Assembly (NCBI GenBank): GCA_003280575.1
Contig: QCEN01000003.1
Location: forward strand, 1 to 64,000
Length of the DNA: 64,000 nucleotides
Direction: 5' to 3'
Source: Prochlorococcus sp. AG-355-P07
GTDB taxonomy: Bacteria; Cyanobacteriota; Cyanobacteriia; PCC-6307; Cyanobiaceae
The notes below the pieces were generated by a model, which was given only the letters and a program-made list of their open reading frames with translations, was not told where the DNA came from and made no database searches. Position 1 is the stretch's first letter. Every line of letters starts with the position of its first letter. This document shows positions 12,678-22,803 of the stretch, in pieces. The position numbers and the translations under genes were made by a program.

Positions 12678-13141
12678 TTTTTAACCTCCTCTTGAGATTT
12701 TTTACTATTTCTTGTCTCTTCTTGACTTTTATCAATGGAGATAAATTTTGTTTTTACAGGAAGTTTGTACTGAGCTAGACGCATAGCTTCTTTTGCAGTT
12801 TCCTCAGTGATATCCTCACCACCCATTTCAAAAAGTATTCTTCCTGGTTTTACAACTGCAACCCAAAACTCTGGATTACCTTTACCAGAACCCATTCTTG
12901 TTTCAGCAGGTCTCATGGTTACGGGTTTATCAGGAAATATTCTTATCCAAATTTGACCTCCACGTTTGATATATCTTGTCATGGCTCGTCTACTTGCCTC
13001 GATCTGACGTGCAGTTACCCATCCACAGTCTTGAGCTTGGAGAGCAAATTGACCGAAAGCAATAGTATTACCCTTTGAGGCTACCCCCCTCATTCTGCCT
13101 CTATGTTGTTTACGGAATTTAGTGCGTTTTGGACTAAGCAT
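12674..13141 (-). CDS. rplP: 50S ribosomal protein L16
   Basis: [19 protein letters not shown]...[27 protein letters not shown]. Confidence 0.98.
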   Translation of the reverse strand: MLSPKRTKFRKQHRGRMRGVASKGNTIAFGQFALQAQDCGWVTARQIEASRRAMTRYIKRGGQIWIRIFPDKPVTMRPAETRMGSGKGNPEFWVAVVKPGRILFEMGGEDITEETAKEAMRLAQYKLPVKTKFISIDKSQEETRNSKKSQEEVKK

Positions 13142-13152
13142 TTTTATACCTC

Positions 13153-13884
13153 CTATGAATTCTCATTTGAACGATCCTCAAATTGCTGAGGTCTTCTACT
13201 AGCTTTTCTCTTAGGGCTCGCACCCACAGGAATGGTTTGCTCTTCTTTAGGAAGAACTTCTCCTTTGAACACCCAAACTTTAATACCGAGAACACCGTAA
13301 GTTGTATTAGCTTCACGTGTTGCATAGTCAATTTCTGCTCTCAAAGTATGCAAAGGAACTCTACCTTCTCTAGTCCATTCAGTTCTAGCGATTTCAGCAC
13401 CATTCAACCTTCCCCCTACTTGTATTTTAAGACCTAAAACTCCAGCCCTTTGAGCCCTCTGCAATGCCATCCTTATAGTTCTTCTAAAGGCGACTCTTTT
13501 TTCAAGTTGTTGCGCAATATATTCAGCCAGTAAAAAAGCATCTGCGTCGACCCGCTCAACTTCAACAACATTTATTCTGACTTGCCTTGTTCTATCACCA
13601 ATAGTTTTTTGAATTCCAGACCTTAATTCTTCAATACCACTCCCTTGTCTTCCAACTATTACTCCTGGTCTTGCTGTTTTTAATTCGAGTTCCAGTTGAT
13701 CAGCTTTTCTAGCTATCAGTACATCGCTAATTCCTGCTGCACCATATTTTTTCTCTATGAAAGTACGAATTTTAAAATCTTCTTGAAGAAGAATTGGATA
13801 TGTTTTTGAAGTAGCAAACCATTTGGAGCGATGCTCTTGCGTAATTCCTAACCTTAGTCCAGAAGGATGTATTTTATGTCCCAT
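13153..13884 (-). CDS. rpsC: 30S ribosomal protein S3
   Basis: [24 protein letters not shown]...[15 protein letters not shown]. Confidence 0.98.
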   Translation of the reverse strand: MGHKIHPSGLRLGITQEHRSKWFATSKTYPILLQEDFKIRTFIEKKYGAAGISDVLIARKADQLELELKTARPGVIVGRQGSGIEELRSGIQKTIGDRTRQVRINVVEVERVDADAFLLAEYIAQQLEKRVAFRRTIRMALQRAQRAGVLGLKIQVGGRLNGAEIARTEWTREGRVPLHTLRAEIDYATREANTTYGVLGIKVWVFKGEVLPKEEQTIPVGASPKRKASRRPQQFEDRSNENS

Positions 13885-14270
13885 TAGTTTTGTACCTCCG
13901 CATTAGTTTGAGTAGGAACAGATTCAACAGAAATACTAATATGGCAAGTCTGTTTTTTGATTGAAAAAGCTCTACCTTGAGCTCTAGGCCTATACCTTTT
14001 CATTACAGGGCCACTATTAGCCCATGCAGAGGAAATGACTAAGGTAGATGGATCCATTCCAAGATTATGCTCTGCATTAGCAACTGCAGATCTAAGAACT
14101 TTAGTAATAGGATCAGTAGATCTGTATGGCATAAATTCCAACATAATTAATGCATCTCTATATGACCGACCCCTTATTTGATCAAGAACTCTTCTGACTT
14201 TAGAAGCTGATCCTCGAACATAGTTTCCATGAGCAATAACCGTTTTTGTTGTTTCAGGTGTTTTTGTCAT
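13884..14270 (-). CDS. rplV: 50S ribosomal protein L22
   Basis: [27 protein letters not shown]...[20 protein letters not shown]. Confidence 0.97.
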   Translation of the reverse strand: MTKTPETTKTVIAHGNYVRGSASKVRRVLDQIRGRSYRDALIMLEFMPYRSTDPITKVLRSAVANAEHNLGMDPSTLVISSAWANSGPVMKRYRPRAQGRAFSIKKQTCHISISVESVPTQTNAEVQN

Positions 14271-14545
14271 GATTTTGCTCCTTTCTTATCTCTTATATGT
14301 CCGCGGTAAGTCCGTGTAGGGGCAAATTCCCCGAGTTTATGACCGATCATTTGTTCGGTTATAAATACAGGAATATGGGTCTTGCCATTGTGTACCGCGA
14401 TTGTGTGGCCAATCATTACGGGTAAAATCGTAGAGGCTCTAGACCAAGTTTTAATGACAGACTTGTCATTATCAGTATTTTGTTTTTCTACCTTTTTAAG
14501 CAAGCTATCTGCTATGAAAGGTCCTTTTTTTAGTGATCGTCCCAT
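14267..14545 (-). CDS. rpsS: 30S ribosomal protein S19
   Basis: [20 protein letters not shown]...[11 protein letters not shown]. Confidence 0.98.
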   Translation of the reverse strand: MGRSLKKGPFIADSLLKKVEKQNTDNDKSVIKTWSRASTILPVMIGHTIAVHNGKTHIPVFITEQMIGHKLGEFAPTRTYRGHIRDKKGAKS

Positions 14546-14582
14546 GTTTATAAAATAGAAATTAAAGTCATAAATGAAGTAA

Positions 14583-15446
14583 TCAAGAGTCTCTACCTCC
14601 TCTACTTCTCTTGGAAACTCGACGACGTCTTCGAACTACTAATTTATTACTTGGTTTGTTCTTTTTACGTGTCTTTAACCCAAGAGCTGGCTTACCCCAT
14701 GGAGTAACAGGGCCTGCTCTACCAATTGGTGCTTTTCCCTCTCCTCCTCCATGTGGATGATCACATGGGTTCATTACACTTCCTCTTACTTGTGGCCTTC
14801 TTCCAAGCCATCTTCTTCTTCCTGCTTTACCTAAGCTGGTATTCCTTATTTCTGAATTGCCAACTTCTCCAAGAGTTGCATAGCATTCTTTTCTAACAAG
14901 TCTTACCTCGGTAGATGGGAGTTTTAGAGCAACATAATCTCCCTCTTTTGCCATAACTTGTGCACTAGATCCAGCCGATCTAACCATTTGTGCACCTCTT
15001 CCTGCATATAACTCTACACAATGAACACTAGATCCTAATGGCATAACAGAAAGCGGCATTGCATTGCCATCTTCAATTGGAACACTTTCTCCAGATATAA
15101 CATTTTGGCCAACTTTCACTCCGGCTGGAGCGATAATATATCTTTTCTCTCCATCTTCATAAAATAAAAGTGCAAGCCTGGCATTTCTATGAGGATCGTA
15201 GTGAATCGCAGCAACTTTAGCATTAATATTTCTCTTATCTCTTCTAAAATCGACCAATCTATATTGCCTTTTGTGACCACCTCCACGATGACGGCATGTA
15301 ATAACTCCTCGATTATTCCTACCTTTAACTCTATGTTTCGGAACTATTAGTGATCTCTCAGGTTTGGCACTTGTTATTTCACTAAAATCAGTAACTACTC
15401 TCTGCCTAGTACCAGGTGTATAAGGTTTAAATTTACGAATTGCCAT
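14583..15446 (-). CDS. rplB: 50S ribosomal protein L2
   Basis: [18 protein letters not shown]...[23 protein letters not shown]. Confidence 0.99.
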   Translation of the reverse strand: MAIRKFKPYTPGTRQRVVTDFSEITSAKPERSLIVPKHRVKGRNNRGVITCRHRGGGHKRQYRLVDFRRDKRNINAKVAAIHYDPHRNARLALLFYEDGEKRYIIAPAGVKVGQNVISGESVPIEDGNAMPLSVMPLGSSVHCVELYAGRGAQMVRSAGSSAQVMAKEGDYVALKLPSTEVRLVRKECYATLGEVGNSEIRNTSLGKAGRRRWLGRRPQVRGSVMNPCDHPHGGGEGKAPIGRAGPVTPWGKPALGLKTRKKNKPSNKLVVRRRRRVSKRSRGGRDS

Positions 15447-15458
15447 GATTAAAACTCC

Positions 15459-15761
15459 TTAAGATTCTGGAAAAAGTTGGATTTTGTCTCCTTCAGCAAG
15501 ACGTACAATTGCTTTCTTGACCTGAGAACGTTTGCCGGAAAATTTCCCGACTCTTCTTGTTCTCCTAGGAGGATTCATAGTGTTAACTCCTATGACTTTA
15601 ACACTGAACAAGGCTTCAATAGCTGCCTTTATTTGTGGCTTTGCCGCTCTATGATCTACCTCAAAAGTATATTGATTAAGATCTAGTGCGTTTGTAGCTT
15701 TCTCAGTAATAACTGGCTTTCGTATTACATCAGCTAAACGAGAATCGAACAACTTGCTCAT
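15459..15761 (-). CDS. rplW: 50S ribosomal protein L23
   Basis: [41 protein letters not shown]. Confidence 0.97.
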   Translation of the reverse strand: MSKLFDSRLADVIRKPVITEKATNALDLNQYTFEVDHRAAKPQIKAAIEALFSVKVIGVNTMNPPRRTRRVGKFSGKRSQVKKAIVRLAEGDKIQLFPES

Positions 15762-16390
15762 GATGCATAAACCTCCTGAATTTTATTTATTGCGGATTGA
15801 CCTATTACCAACTTATTAGCATTAAGAATATCAAATACATTTAATTGATCGGCGGCGATTAACTTTACCTTTTCGATATTGTTAATGGATTTTTTTATTA
15901 AATCGGAAGGACTATCAAGAATAACCAGAACTTTTTCAGTTTTTTGTATACCTAGGCGAGCAAGGCCTTTGGTGATGTCACTTGTTTTAGGTTGCTTTAG
16001 GGTAGAACCAAAATCTTCAACAGCCTTTATATCAGATACTCTGGACATAAGTGCTGTTCTGAGAGCTAATCTACGTTCCTTACGATTCATATCAAGATTA
16101 TAAGAACGTGGCTTCGGCCCAAATATAATTCCCCCCCCAGGTCTTAAGGGTGTTCTTATTGATCCTTGACGAGCTCTTCCTGTGCCTTTCTGTTTATATG
16201 GCTTTCTACCACCACCTCGTACTTCAGATCTTGTCAAAGTTGACGCCGTCCCTTGTCTTTTGTTTGCTAGTTGCCTAAGAACTGCTCTATGGATTAAGTC
16301 TGCAGAAGAAGTTTCCTTAGCAACTGCTAAATCAAGAGTGACTTTCCCTGATTTTTTACCATCCCACTTAAGAGTTTCGAGTGTTGTCAT
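15758..16390 (-). CDS. rplD: 50S ribosomal protein L4
   Basis: [51 protein letters not shown]. Confidence 0.98.
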   Translation of the reverse strand: MTTLETLKWDGKKSGKVTLDLAVAKETSSADLIHRAVLRQLANKRQGTASTLTRSEVRGGGRKPYKQKGTGRARQGSIRTPLRPGGGIIFGPKPRSYNLDMNRKERRLALRTALMSRVSDIKAVEDFGSTLKQPKTSDITKGLARLGIQKTEKVLVILDSPSDLIKKSINNIEKVKLIAADQLNVFDILNANKLVIGQSAINKIQEVYAS

Positions 16391-17040
16391 GATTTTTCAC
16401 CTCCTTTATTTCCTACAACATTGTTTGGCTTAATATTGACGATTGAGCCAGGCTTACCTGGAACAGAACCTTTTACTACTAGCAAATTTTTCTGGTCATC
16501 AATTTTTAGAACTAACAAACCTTTTGTAGTTATCTGTTTCCCTCCATATCTACCTGCCATTCTTTTTCCAGGATAAATTCTGCCTGGAGTTGTCCCTGCT
16601 CCTGTAGAGCCTGGAGCTCTATGATTTTTTGAACCATGACTCATAGGGCCTCTGCTAAATCCATGTCTTTTCTGGTATCCAGCAAAACCTCTACCCATAG
16701 ATTTGCCACTAATATCAACTTTTTGGCCAACCTCAAAGTTTTTTACAGTTATTTGATTTCCGATTTCAAAAGATGAAATTTCTTCAACCCTATATTCTTT
16801 TAAATGCTTTAAAAGTTCTTCACCTGATTTCAGTAAATGCCCCTTTTCAGGTTTATTAATATGCTTCTCTTTAGACAAGCCATAGCCGATCTGAACGGCT
16901 GTATAACCATCCAGAGCGGTAGTTTTCAATTGCGTGACACGGCATGGGCCAGCCTCAATAAGAGTAACTGGTACTGCATTACCTTTATCGTCAAAGAGTT
17001 GGGACATGCCCAATTTCTTTCCTAAAATTCCTATAGACAT
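16387..17040 (-). CDS. rplC: 50S ribosomal protein L3
   Basis: [37 protein letters not shown]...[30 protein letters not shown]; internal Met used as start. Confidence 0.97.
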   Translation of the reverse strand: MSIGILGKKLGMSQLFDDKGNAVPVTLIEAGPCRVTQLKTTALDGYTAVQIGYGLSKEKHINKPEKGHLLKSGEELLKHLKEYRVEEISSFEIGNQITVKNFEVGQKVDISGKSMGRGFAGYQKRHGFSRGPMSHGSKNHRAPGSTGAGTTPGRIYPGKRMAGRYGGKQITTKGLLVLKIDDQKNLLVVKGSVPGKPGSIVNIKPNNVVGNKGGEKS

Positions 17041-17322
17041 AAGACTTAAGTAGGCTAGCTCGTAATGATTTTTCAATTATCAAAAGCTTTATATAAAAGC
17101 TTAAGTTAATGAAAAACAATTCAATAAATAAGGTTGAGACTTATCTGAAAATCTAGATAGTTTCTCCTGGGATAAACCCACCTGTGGTTTTTAACGAAAC
17201 GCTAAAAAATGTGAAATTTTACAGAGGCTCGGCTAGCTTGCGAGCTTAAAAATTCACTGAATTACAATTGTACATCATCAAGTACCATAAAATAAAATAA
17301 TATAGACATAAAGGAATTTTTT

Positions 17323-17799
17323 ATGCCATTACTTCTCACAGGGAAAAAGTTTCATAACGAATTAAAAACCAACAAATGTCTTGCAATCTTTGCTCCCCTT
17401 GAAGGTGGTTATGAAACTCGTCTTTTGAGGAGAATGAGGGCCAAGGGCTTCAAAACTTACATAACCTCAGCAAGAGGGCTTGGGGATCCAGAAGTATTCT
17501 TACTCAAATTGCATGGCGTTAGACCACCTCACCTTGGTCATCAAAGCGTAGGAAGAAACGGAGCGCTCGGGGAAGTTCAACAAGTAATCCCACAAGCTTC
17601 TGAATTATTTAATGAAAATGATAAAGGTAAATTACTTTGGTTGTTAGAAGGTCAAGTTTTATCTCAGTCTGAATTAGAGAGCTTAATAGAGATTTGCACT
17701 AAAGATAACAAACTAAAAATTGTTGTTGAAATGGGGGGTTCAAGAAAACTTGAATGGGTGCCATTAAGTGATTATATTTTGAATGAATTTGAAAGTTAA
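17323..17799 (+). CDS. ndhN: NAD(P)H-quinone oxidoreductase subunit N
   Basis: [57 protein letters not shown]...[20 protein letters not shown]. Confidence 0.9.
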   Translation: MPLLLTGKKFHNELKTNKCLAIFAPLEGGYETRLLRRMRAKGFKTYITSARGLGDPEVFLLKLHGVRPPHLGHQSVGRNGALGEVQQVIPQASELFNENDKGKLLWLLEGQVLSQSELESLIEICTKDNKLKIVVEMGGSRKLEWVPLSDYILNEFES

Positions 17800-17804
17800 A
17801 TTGT

Positions 17805-18803
17805 TTGATTAAAACAAAGAATAAAAAAGATAAATGGATTAAGTTGATTTGTGGTGCCAGTAATGAAGATATAGTTGCTATCGAAGATTTATGTGCAATT
17901 TATACTGCTGCTGGAGTAGATTGCATAGATGTTGCCGCAGAAGAATCAATAGTTCGTGCAGCAAAAAAAGGAATCGAGTGGGCAAAAAAACTCTTTAAAA
18001 ACTCCCCTGGATTAATGATAAGCATTAGTGATGGTAATGATATACACTTTCGTAAAGCAAAATTTGATCCATTTAAATGTCCCCCTTATTGTCCAAGACC
18101 ATGCGAAAAAGTATGCCCCACCTCTGCAATTGATAATTTCGGAGTCAAAAAGAGTAAATGTTATGGATGTGGAAGATGTTTAAATAGTTGTCCTCTGAAT
18201 CTAATTACTGACTATGAATATAATTTGTCAAAAGATGATTTAGCATCCACACTTCAAAAAATAAAGCCTAATGCAGTAGAAATTCATACAGATATCAAAC
18301 GCCTAGATTCTTTTATAAAGGTTGTAAGTATCCTTAAAAGTTCTGAAACGAAATTAGACAAGATATCTATCAGTTGTGGATTAAATCAATCTGCCAAAAA
18401 ATCGGCACAACCCGAAGATCTATTGAAAGCTCTTTGGGAAAGATATGAAATTCTAAACGAACTAAATATTCCTCTTATTTGGCAGCTAGATGGGAGGCCA
18501 ATGTCTGGTGATCTTGCTCCAACAACAAGTAGAGATGCTATTAACTTGTTTGAGAAAATTGGCTCAGATCTTCCACCAGGATTAGTTCAATTGGCGGGAG
18601 GAACAAATGAAAAAACCTATGAATTATTGAAGACAAACAATCTTCCAGACGGAATAGCGTTTGGAAGTTCTGCCAGAAAAATTATGCAGCCAATTATTGA
18701 ATTTGCTCACAAAAATAACAAAAAACTCTATGAATATCCTGACAAAATGGCTTTAGCGATCAAAAAAGCTGAGAAATTTCTGGAGCCATGGAAATCAAGC
18801 TAA
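17805..18803 (+). CDS. ldpA: LdpA-like 4Fe-4S protein (light-dependent period / circadian input)
   Basis: Ferredoxin-type cysteine motifs CPPYCPRPCEKVCP and CYGCGRCLNSCP; position next to ndhN; TTG start. Confidence 0.8.
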   Translation: MIKTKNKKDKWIKLICGASNEDIVAIEDLCAIYTAAGVDCIDVAAEESIVRAAKKGIEWAKKLFKNSPGLMISISDGNDIHFRKAKFDPFKCPPYCPRPCEKVCPTSAIDNFGVKKSKCYGCGRCLNSCPLNLITDYEYNLSKDDLASTLQKIKPNAVEIHTDIKRLDSFIKVVSILKSSETKLDKISISCGLNQSAKKSAQPEDLLKALWERYEILNELNIPLIWQLDGRPMSGDLAPTTSRDAINLFEKIGSDLPPGLVQLAGGTNEKTYELLKTNNLPDGIAFGSSARKIMQPIIEFAHKNNKKLYEYPDKMALAIKKAEKFLEPWKSS

Positions 18804-18906
18804 TTTAAATAATATTTTTATTTTTCAAAACCTTTGTCGTGTTTATAAAAACTTTGTATTTTTTTGATAGAAAAAAATCTTTTCATGTATTAAAATAATA
18901 ATTCAA

Positions 18907-18978
18907 TGGGCCGTCGCCAAGTGGTAAGGCATCGGGTTTTGGTCTCGACATTCCTAGGTTCGAATCCTAGCGGCCCAG
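18907..18978 (+). tRNA. tRNA-Gln (anticodon TTG)
   Basis: TGGGCCG/CGGCCCA acceptor pairing, GGTTCGAATCC T-arm, anticodon loop centred on TTG. Confidence 0.95.
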
Positions 18979-18995
18979 TTCTAACATTTACATTG

Positions 18996-19772
18996 GTGTC
19001 ATATCAAAAAATATTTCTATTCGATTTTGATGGAGTAATAATCGATGGAATGCATGAATATTGGTATAGTTCCTTGCTAGCCTGTGAAAAATATTTAAAT
19101 TCACCCTACATATCTTTTGATCAAAAACTTTATAAAAGAGTACCTAATACTTTCAAAGAAATTAGGCCTTGGGTTAAATATGGTTGGGAAATGATTCTAA
19201 TTGTTCACGAAATTATAAAAACAGAAAATCCATTAAAAAAACAAACTCAAAATGATTTCATTAATAATTATCATCAAAATTGCCAGAGAATATTAAATGA
19301 TAATTCCTGGATTGCCGAAGATTTACAAAAAATATTGGATAAGTCTCGCAAATACCAAATTGATAAAGATTTTAAATCGTGGGTAAATTTACATAATCCA
19401 TTTTTTGAAGTTCTAAATTTTATGAAAGAATTAAATAAAAGAGAAGTAAAGACTGGAATAATAACAACAAAAAGGGGAATATTTGCAGAAAAAATTCTTA
19501 AACAATTAAATATTTTTCCAGAATTTATTTTTGGTTATGAATATGGAACAAAAATCAAAATAGCTGCAAAACTTTCTCAAACTTATGAAATTTTAGGTTT
19601 TATAGAAGATAGAAAAAAAACCCTAATTGATATTAAACAAAACTCAGAAACATCTCATATTCCATGCTTCCTTGCTGATTGGGGATATTTAAAAGGATCA
19701 GATAGACATAGTTTAAGTGATGAAATCAAATTATTAAAATTAGGTAACCTTGAGGAATTAGTTGCAATTTAA
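18996..19772 (+). CDS. HAD-superfamily hydrolase
   Basis: FLFDFDGVIIDGMHEYWYSS (motif I), GIITTKRG (motif II), LGFIEDRKKTL (motif III/IV); the track start at 18906 lies over the tRNA, so start moved to GTG 18996 (TTG 18993 also possible). Confidence 0.8.
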   Translation: MSYQKIFLFDFDGVIIDGMHEYWYSSLLACEKYLNSPYISFDQKLYKRVPNTFKEIRPWVKYGWEMILIVHEIIKTENPLKKQTQNDFINNYHQNCQRILNDNSWIAEDLQKILDKSRKYQIDKDFKSWVNLHNPFFEVLNFMKELNKREVKTGIITTKRGIFAEKILKQLNIFPEFIFGYEYGTKIKIAAKLSQTYEILGFIEDRKKTLIDIKQNSETSHIPCFLADWGYLKGSDRHSLSDEIKLLKLGNLEELVAI

Positions 19773-19786
19773 AGATAATCAGCTAG

Positions 19787-19800
19787 AGTACAGATGTACT
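19787..19800. promoter_or_regulatory. Putative LexA (SOS) box upstream of recA
   Basis: Perfect 5-bp inverted repeat AGTAC-AGAT-GTACT, fitting the published cyanobacterial LexA consensus RGTACNNNDGTWCB as I recall it; 85 bp before the recA ATG. Confidence 0.7.
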
Positions 19801-19884
19801 ATAGTTTGTATTTATGAAGTTTGGTTTAAATAAAAATTTCCAAATTTAAAATAATTACATGAACTTTAACCGATAAATCAAAAA

Positions 19885-20982
19885 ATGAGCCTTGAAGAAA
19901 AGAAAAAAACTGAATCAAAAGAAAAAGACAAGGCATTAAGTCTAGTCTTAGGCCAAATAGAAAGAAATTTCGGACGAGGATCAATAATGAGACTTGGTGA
20001 TGCCTCAAGAATGAAAGTAGAAACAATATCTACTGGAGCGCTCACATTAGATTTAGCATTAGGAGGCGGCTATCCAAAAGGAAGAGTAGTAGAAGTTTAC
20101 GGACCAGAAAGTTCAGGAAAAACTACATTAACGCTTCACGCGATTGCGGAAGTCCAAAAAAATGGAGGAGTAGCTGCATTTGTAGATGCTGAGCATGCAC
20201 TGGATCCAGTTTATGCAGCCTCTTTAGGAGTTGATGTTGAAAACTTGTTAGTTTCACAACCAGATACTGGTGAAATGGCTCTAGAAATAGTTGACCAACT
20301 TATAAGATCGAGTGCAGTAGATCTAGTTGTTGTTGACTCCGTAGCAGCTCTAACTCCAAGAGCCGAGATAGAAGGAGAAATGGGAGATCATGTAATTGGA
20401 AGTCAAGCAAGGCTAATGAGTCAAGCAATGAGAAAAATAACAGGGAACATTGGGAAATCAGGATGTACGGTTATATTCTTGAATCAATTACGCTTAAAAA
20501 TTGGCGTTACATACGGCAATCCAGAAACAACCACAGGAGGTAATGCATTAAAATTTTACGCCTCAGTGAGACTCGATATCAGAAGAATTCAAACGCTTAA
20601 AAGAGGTACTGAAGAATATGGCATAAGAGCAAAAGTAAAAGTAGCAAAAAACAAAGTTGCACCACCATTTAGAATTGCAGAGTTTGATATTCTCTTCGGA
20701 AAAGGTATTAGTACAACTGGATGTTTATTAGATTTAGCAGAGGAGACTAATATTATAATCAGGAGAGGAGCTTGGTATAGTTATGAAGGAGAGAATATTG
20801 GGCAAGGAAGAGATAATACAATAATTTGGCTTGATCAAAACTTAGAAATTAGGAATAAAGTAGAATCTATGGTTAAAGAAAAATTAACAGAAGGTACTGA
20901 AGTAAGTTCTAATTCAATGAAAGCATTAAATAGCAATCCTGCTAATACAATCGCTGTTAATGATATAAAAACAGTAGCTTAG
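19885..20982 (+). CDS. recA: Recombinase RecA
   Basis: [77 protein letters not shown]. Confidence 0.99.
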   Translation: MSLEEKKKTESKEKDKALSLVLGQIERNFGRGSIMRLGDASRMKVETISTGALTLDLALGGGYPKGRVVEVYGPESSGKTTLTLHAIAEVQKNGGVAAFVDAEHALDPVYAASLGVDVENLLVSQPDTGEMALEIVDQLIRSSAVDLVVVDSVAALTPRAEIEGEMGDHVIGSQARLMSQAMRKITGNIGKSGCTVIFLNQLRLKIGVTYGNPETTTGGNALKFYASVRLDIRRIQTLKRGTEEYGIRAKVKVAKNKVAPPFRIAEFDILFGKGISTTGCLLDLAEETNIIIRRGAWYSYEGENIGQGRDNTIIWLDQNLEIRNKVESMVKEKLTEGTEVSSNSMKALNSNPANTIAVNDIKTVA

Positions 20983-20983
20983 A

Positions 20984-21229
20984 TTATAAAGAATCTGCCA
21001 AAGTCCACCATCCAGCAGAAGGTCCTATAAATCTAACTACAATCCATAAGATTACTAACCCTCCGATTCCAAACCAACTAGCCTTAATACTTAATTTAAT
21101 TAGCTCATCTCTTTGATTAATTGTAAAGGGAAGCCATTCAATCAATCTTGGAGACTCATCAAATTTAGTTTTAGTATTATTTTTTTTTGGAGGTAACCCA
21201 AGCGTTTTACGTCTTTTTGCTTCTCCCAT
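20984..21229 (-). CDS. Small cyanobacterial membrane protein, DUF2839-like
   Basis: MGEAKRRKTLGLPPK N-terminus and one C-terminal hydrophobic segment. Confidence 0.6.
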   Translation of the reverse strand: MGEAKRRKTLGLPPKKNNTKTKFDESPRLIEWLPFTINQRDELIKLSIKASWFGIGGLVILWIVVRFIGPSAGWWTLADSL

Positions 21230-21257
21230 ATTCCTTTAGTTATTTACAAAAACATTC

Positions 21258-22706
21258 CTAATCAAAAGGTAGCATATAGTTAATTTGTTTTGAGGGTTGA
21301 ATGTTTTGCAAAAGTAATCTTGCCCAGTTTCTTTTATTTGCTCTTCCATCAAGAATAATTAACTTACCTGAATTTCTTCTTAAAGGAGAAATAGATCTTT
21401 CAAGTTTTGTTCTAGCTTGAGGAAGCAAGAATTCTCTAAACCAATCTTGAGAAAGCTTCTTTTTATGAGAGACTGTAATTGCATTAATAGGTTCTGACAT
21501 ATTCGGAATAGGAAGTAAAGGAATGATGATTTGTTCAGGAATTTGAATAAAATAAGAACTCATAATCCACCAATCATAACTAGAGCAAAGAATTGCATTA
21601 TCACGAGAAGGAATTGTCTCTAGCAATACCCTCTTCCCGTACTTAGAAGCTAATTCTGTAGCAAGGTTAGTTTTTAACTGAATATCATCAGACAAAACTA
21701 CAGTCAAACCCTTCCTAAAAAGTATTAACTTTTTACATTTATCCAAGATTGAATTTGTAAAAAGAGGATTATTTGGGAGTAACTGTTTAGAGGGTATATA
21801 TAATGAAATCTTTTTCTCTTCAAAATTACTTTTAAAATTAATAACCAAGTCAATATCTAAACTGTGCTTTTTAAAATACATTTGAAAAAAATTATCTTTT
21901 CTCAATGCTGATAAAAAAACAAATTTATTATTTGAAAAAAATTCCTTAATTTGAGAAAGTTCGTCTATTGGCTGCAAATACAAATTCCAATCTAAATTTG
22001 TATCGTTTAATTTTACCCAACATGCCCAACCTTGAGATAATGCTTTATGAACGCTTAAAAATTTATCAGAAAAAAAAGAATTTTCATGGAAAAAGTTTGA
22101 AAAAAAACTTATTTCTTTTTCATCTAAATTAATATAACTATTTCCTAAGACCTTTCTCATGAAAAACTTTTTCTTCAAAGAATCATATACTTCTAGAAAT
22201 TTTTGATTGATTAATTCAAATTCTTTAAAATTTTTTGTCCAATCTTTTTTAAGCAAAGAAATTCTAAAATGAGTTTTTAAATCCTGTTTAATATCCTCAA
22301 TTCCAGAATAAACTATTCGATGATTTCTAAGATTACGATAATTGGGATCATTAAGTAAATTTTGGATTGTTATCAAGCGAACATGATGATTTGCAAAAAT
22401 GAGTTGATCATTTTTCAAAATGAAATCAAAACCTAGATTTTTCAATGAATCAATCTGAAATTGACTTATAAATTGAATTTTTTCTTTAGATAAAATAAAA
22501 GTTGAATCCTCTTCCCTTAAAAATAAAGAGATCAAAATTGGAGATAACCAATCATAGCTAGAAAAGATTTCTGAATTTATTAGATATGTAGAATCACTTG
22601 CGATACATTTGGAAATTATCCTCCCAAAAGAATATATGTGTTCCCACCTAATATTTTGATCTCTCAAAAAATTTTTCAAATATTGATGACTTAAAATTTC
22701 AAGCAT
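21258..22706 (-). CDS. DinG-like helicase C-terminal-domain protein, apparently without Walker A
   Basis: C-terminal blocks resemble DinG/XPD family: FVFLSALRKDNFF (SATL-like), LYIPSKQLLPNNP, SYDWWIMSSYFIQIPEQIIIPLLPIPNMSEPI (FWEGVDVPG-like), FLLPQARTKLERSISPLRRNSGKLIILDGRANKRNWARLLLQNIQP (motif VI-like); no GxGKT visible. Confidence 0.65.
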   Translation of the reverse strand: MLEILSHQYLKNFLRDQNIRWEHIYSFGRIISKCIASDSTYLINSEIFSSYDWLSPILISLFLREEDSTFILSKEKIQFISQFQIDSLKNLGFDFILKNDQLIFANHHVRLITIQNLLNDPNYRNLRNHRIVYSGIEDIKQDLKTHFRISLLKKDWTKNFKEFELINQKFLEVYDSLKKKFFMRKVLGNSYINLDEKEISFFSNFFHENSFFSDKFLSVHKALSQGWACWVKLNDTNLDWNLYLQPIDELSQIKEFFSNNKFVFLSALRKDNFFQMYFKKHSLDIDLVINFKSNFEEKKISLYIPSKQLLPNNPLFTNSILDKCKKLILFRKGLTVVLSDDIQLKTNLATELASKYGKRVLLETIPSRDNAILCSSYDWWIMSSYFIQIPEQIIIPLLPIPNMSEPINAITVSHKKKLSQDWFREFLLPQARTKLERSISPLRRNSGKLIILDGRANKRNWARLLLQNIQPSKQINYMLPFD

Positions 22707-22803
22707 TTATAATTAATTTAATTTTAAATACATACAAAATTGATGAACTTAATATACAAAAAATTGGTATCAATATAAAAGAGTCTCTTGAATTAATCAA
22801 TCT

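Noticed and set aside
13134-13331. 65-aa minus-strand ORF
   Set aside because: Alternative frame inside rpsC with no start context or motif.
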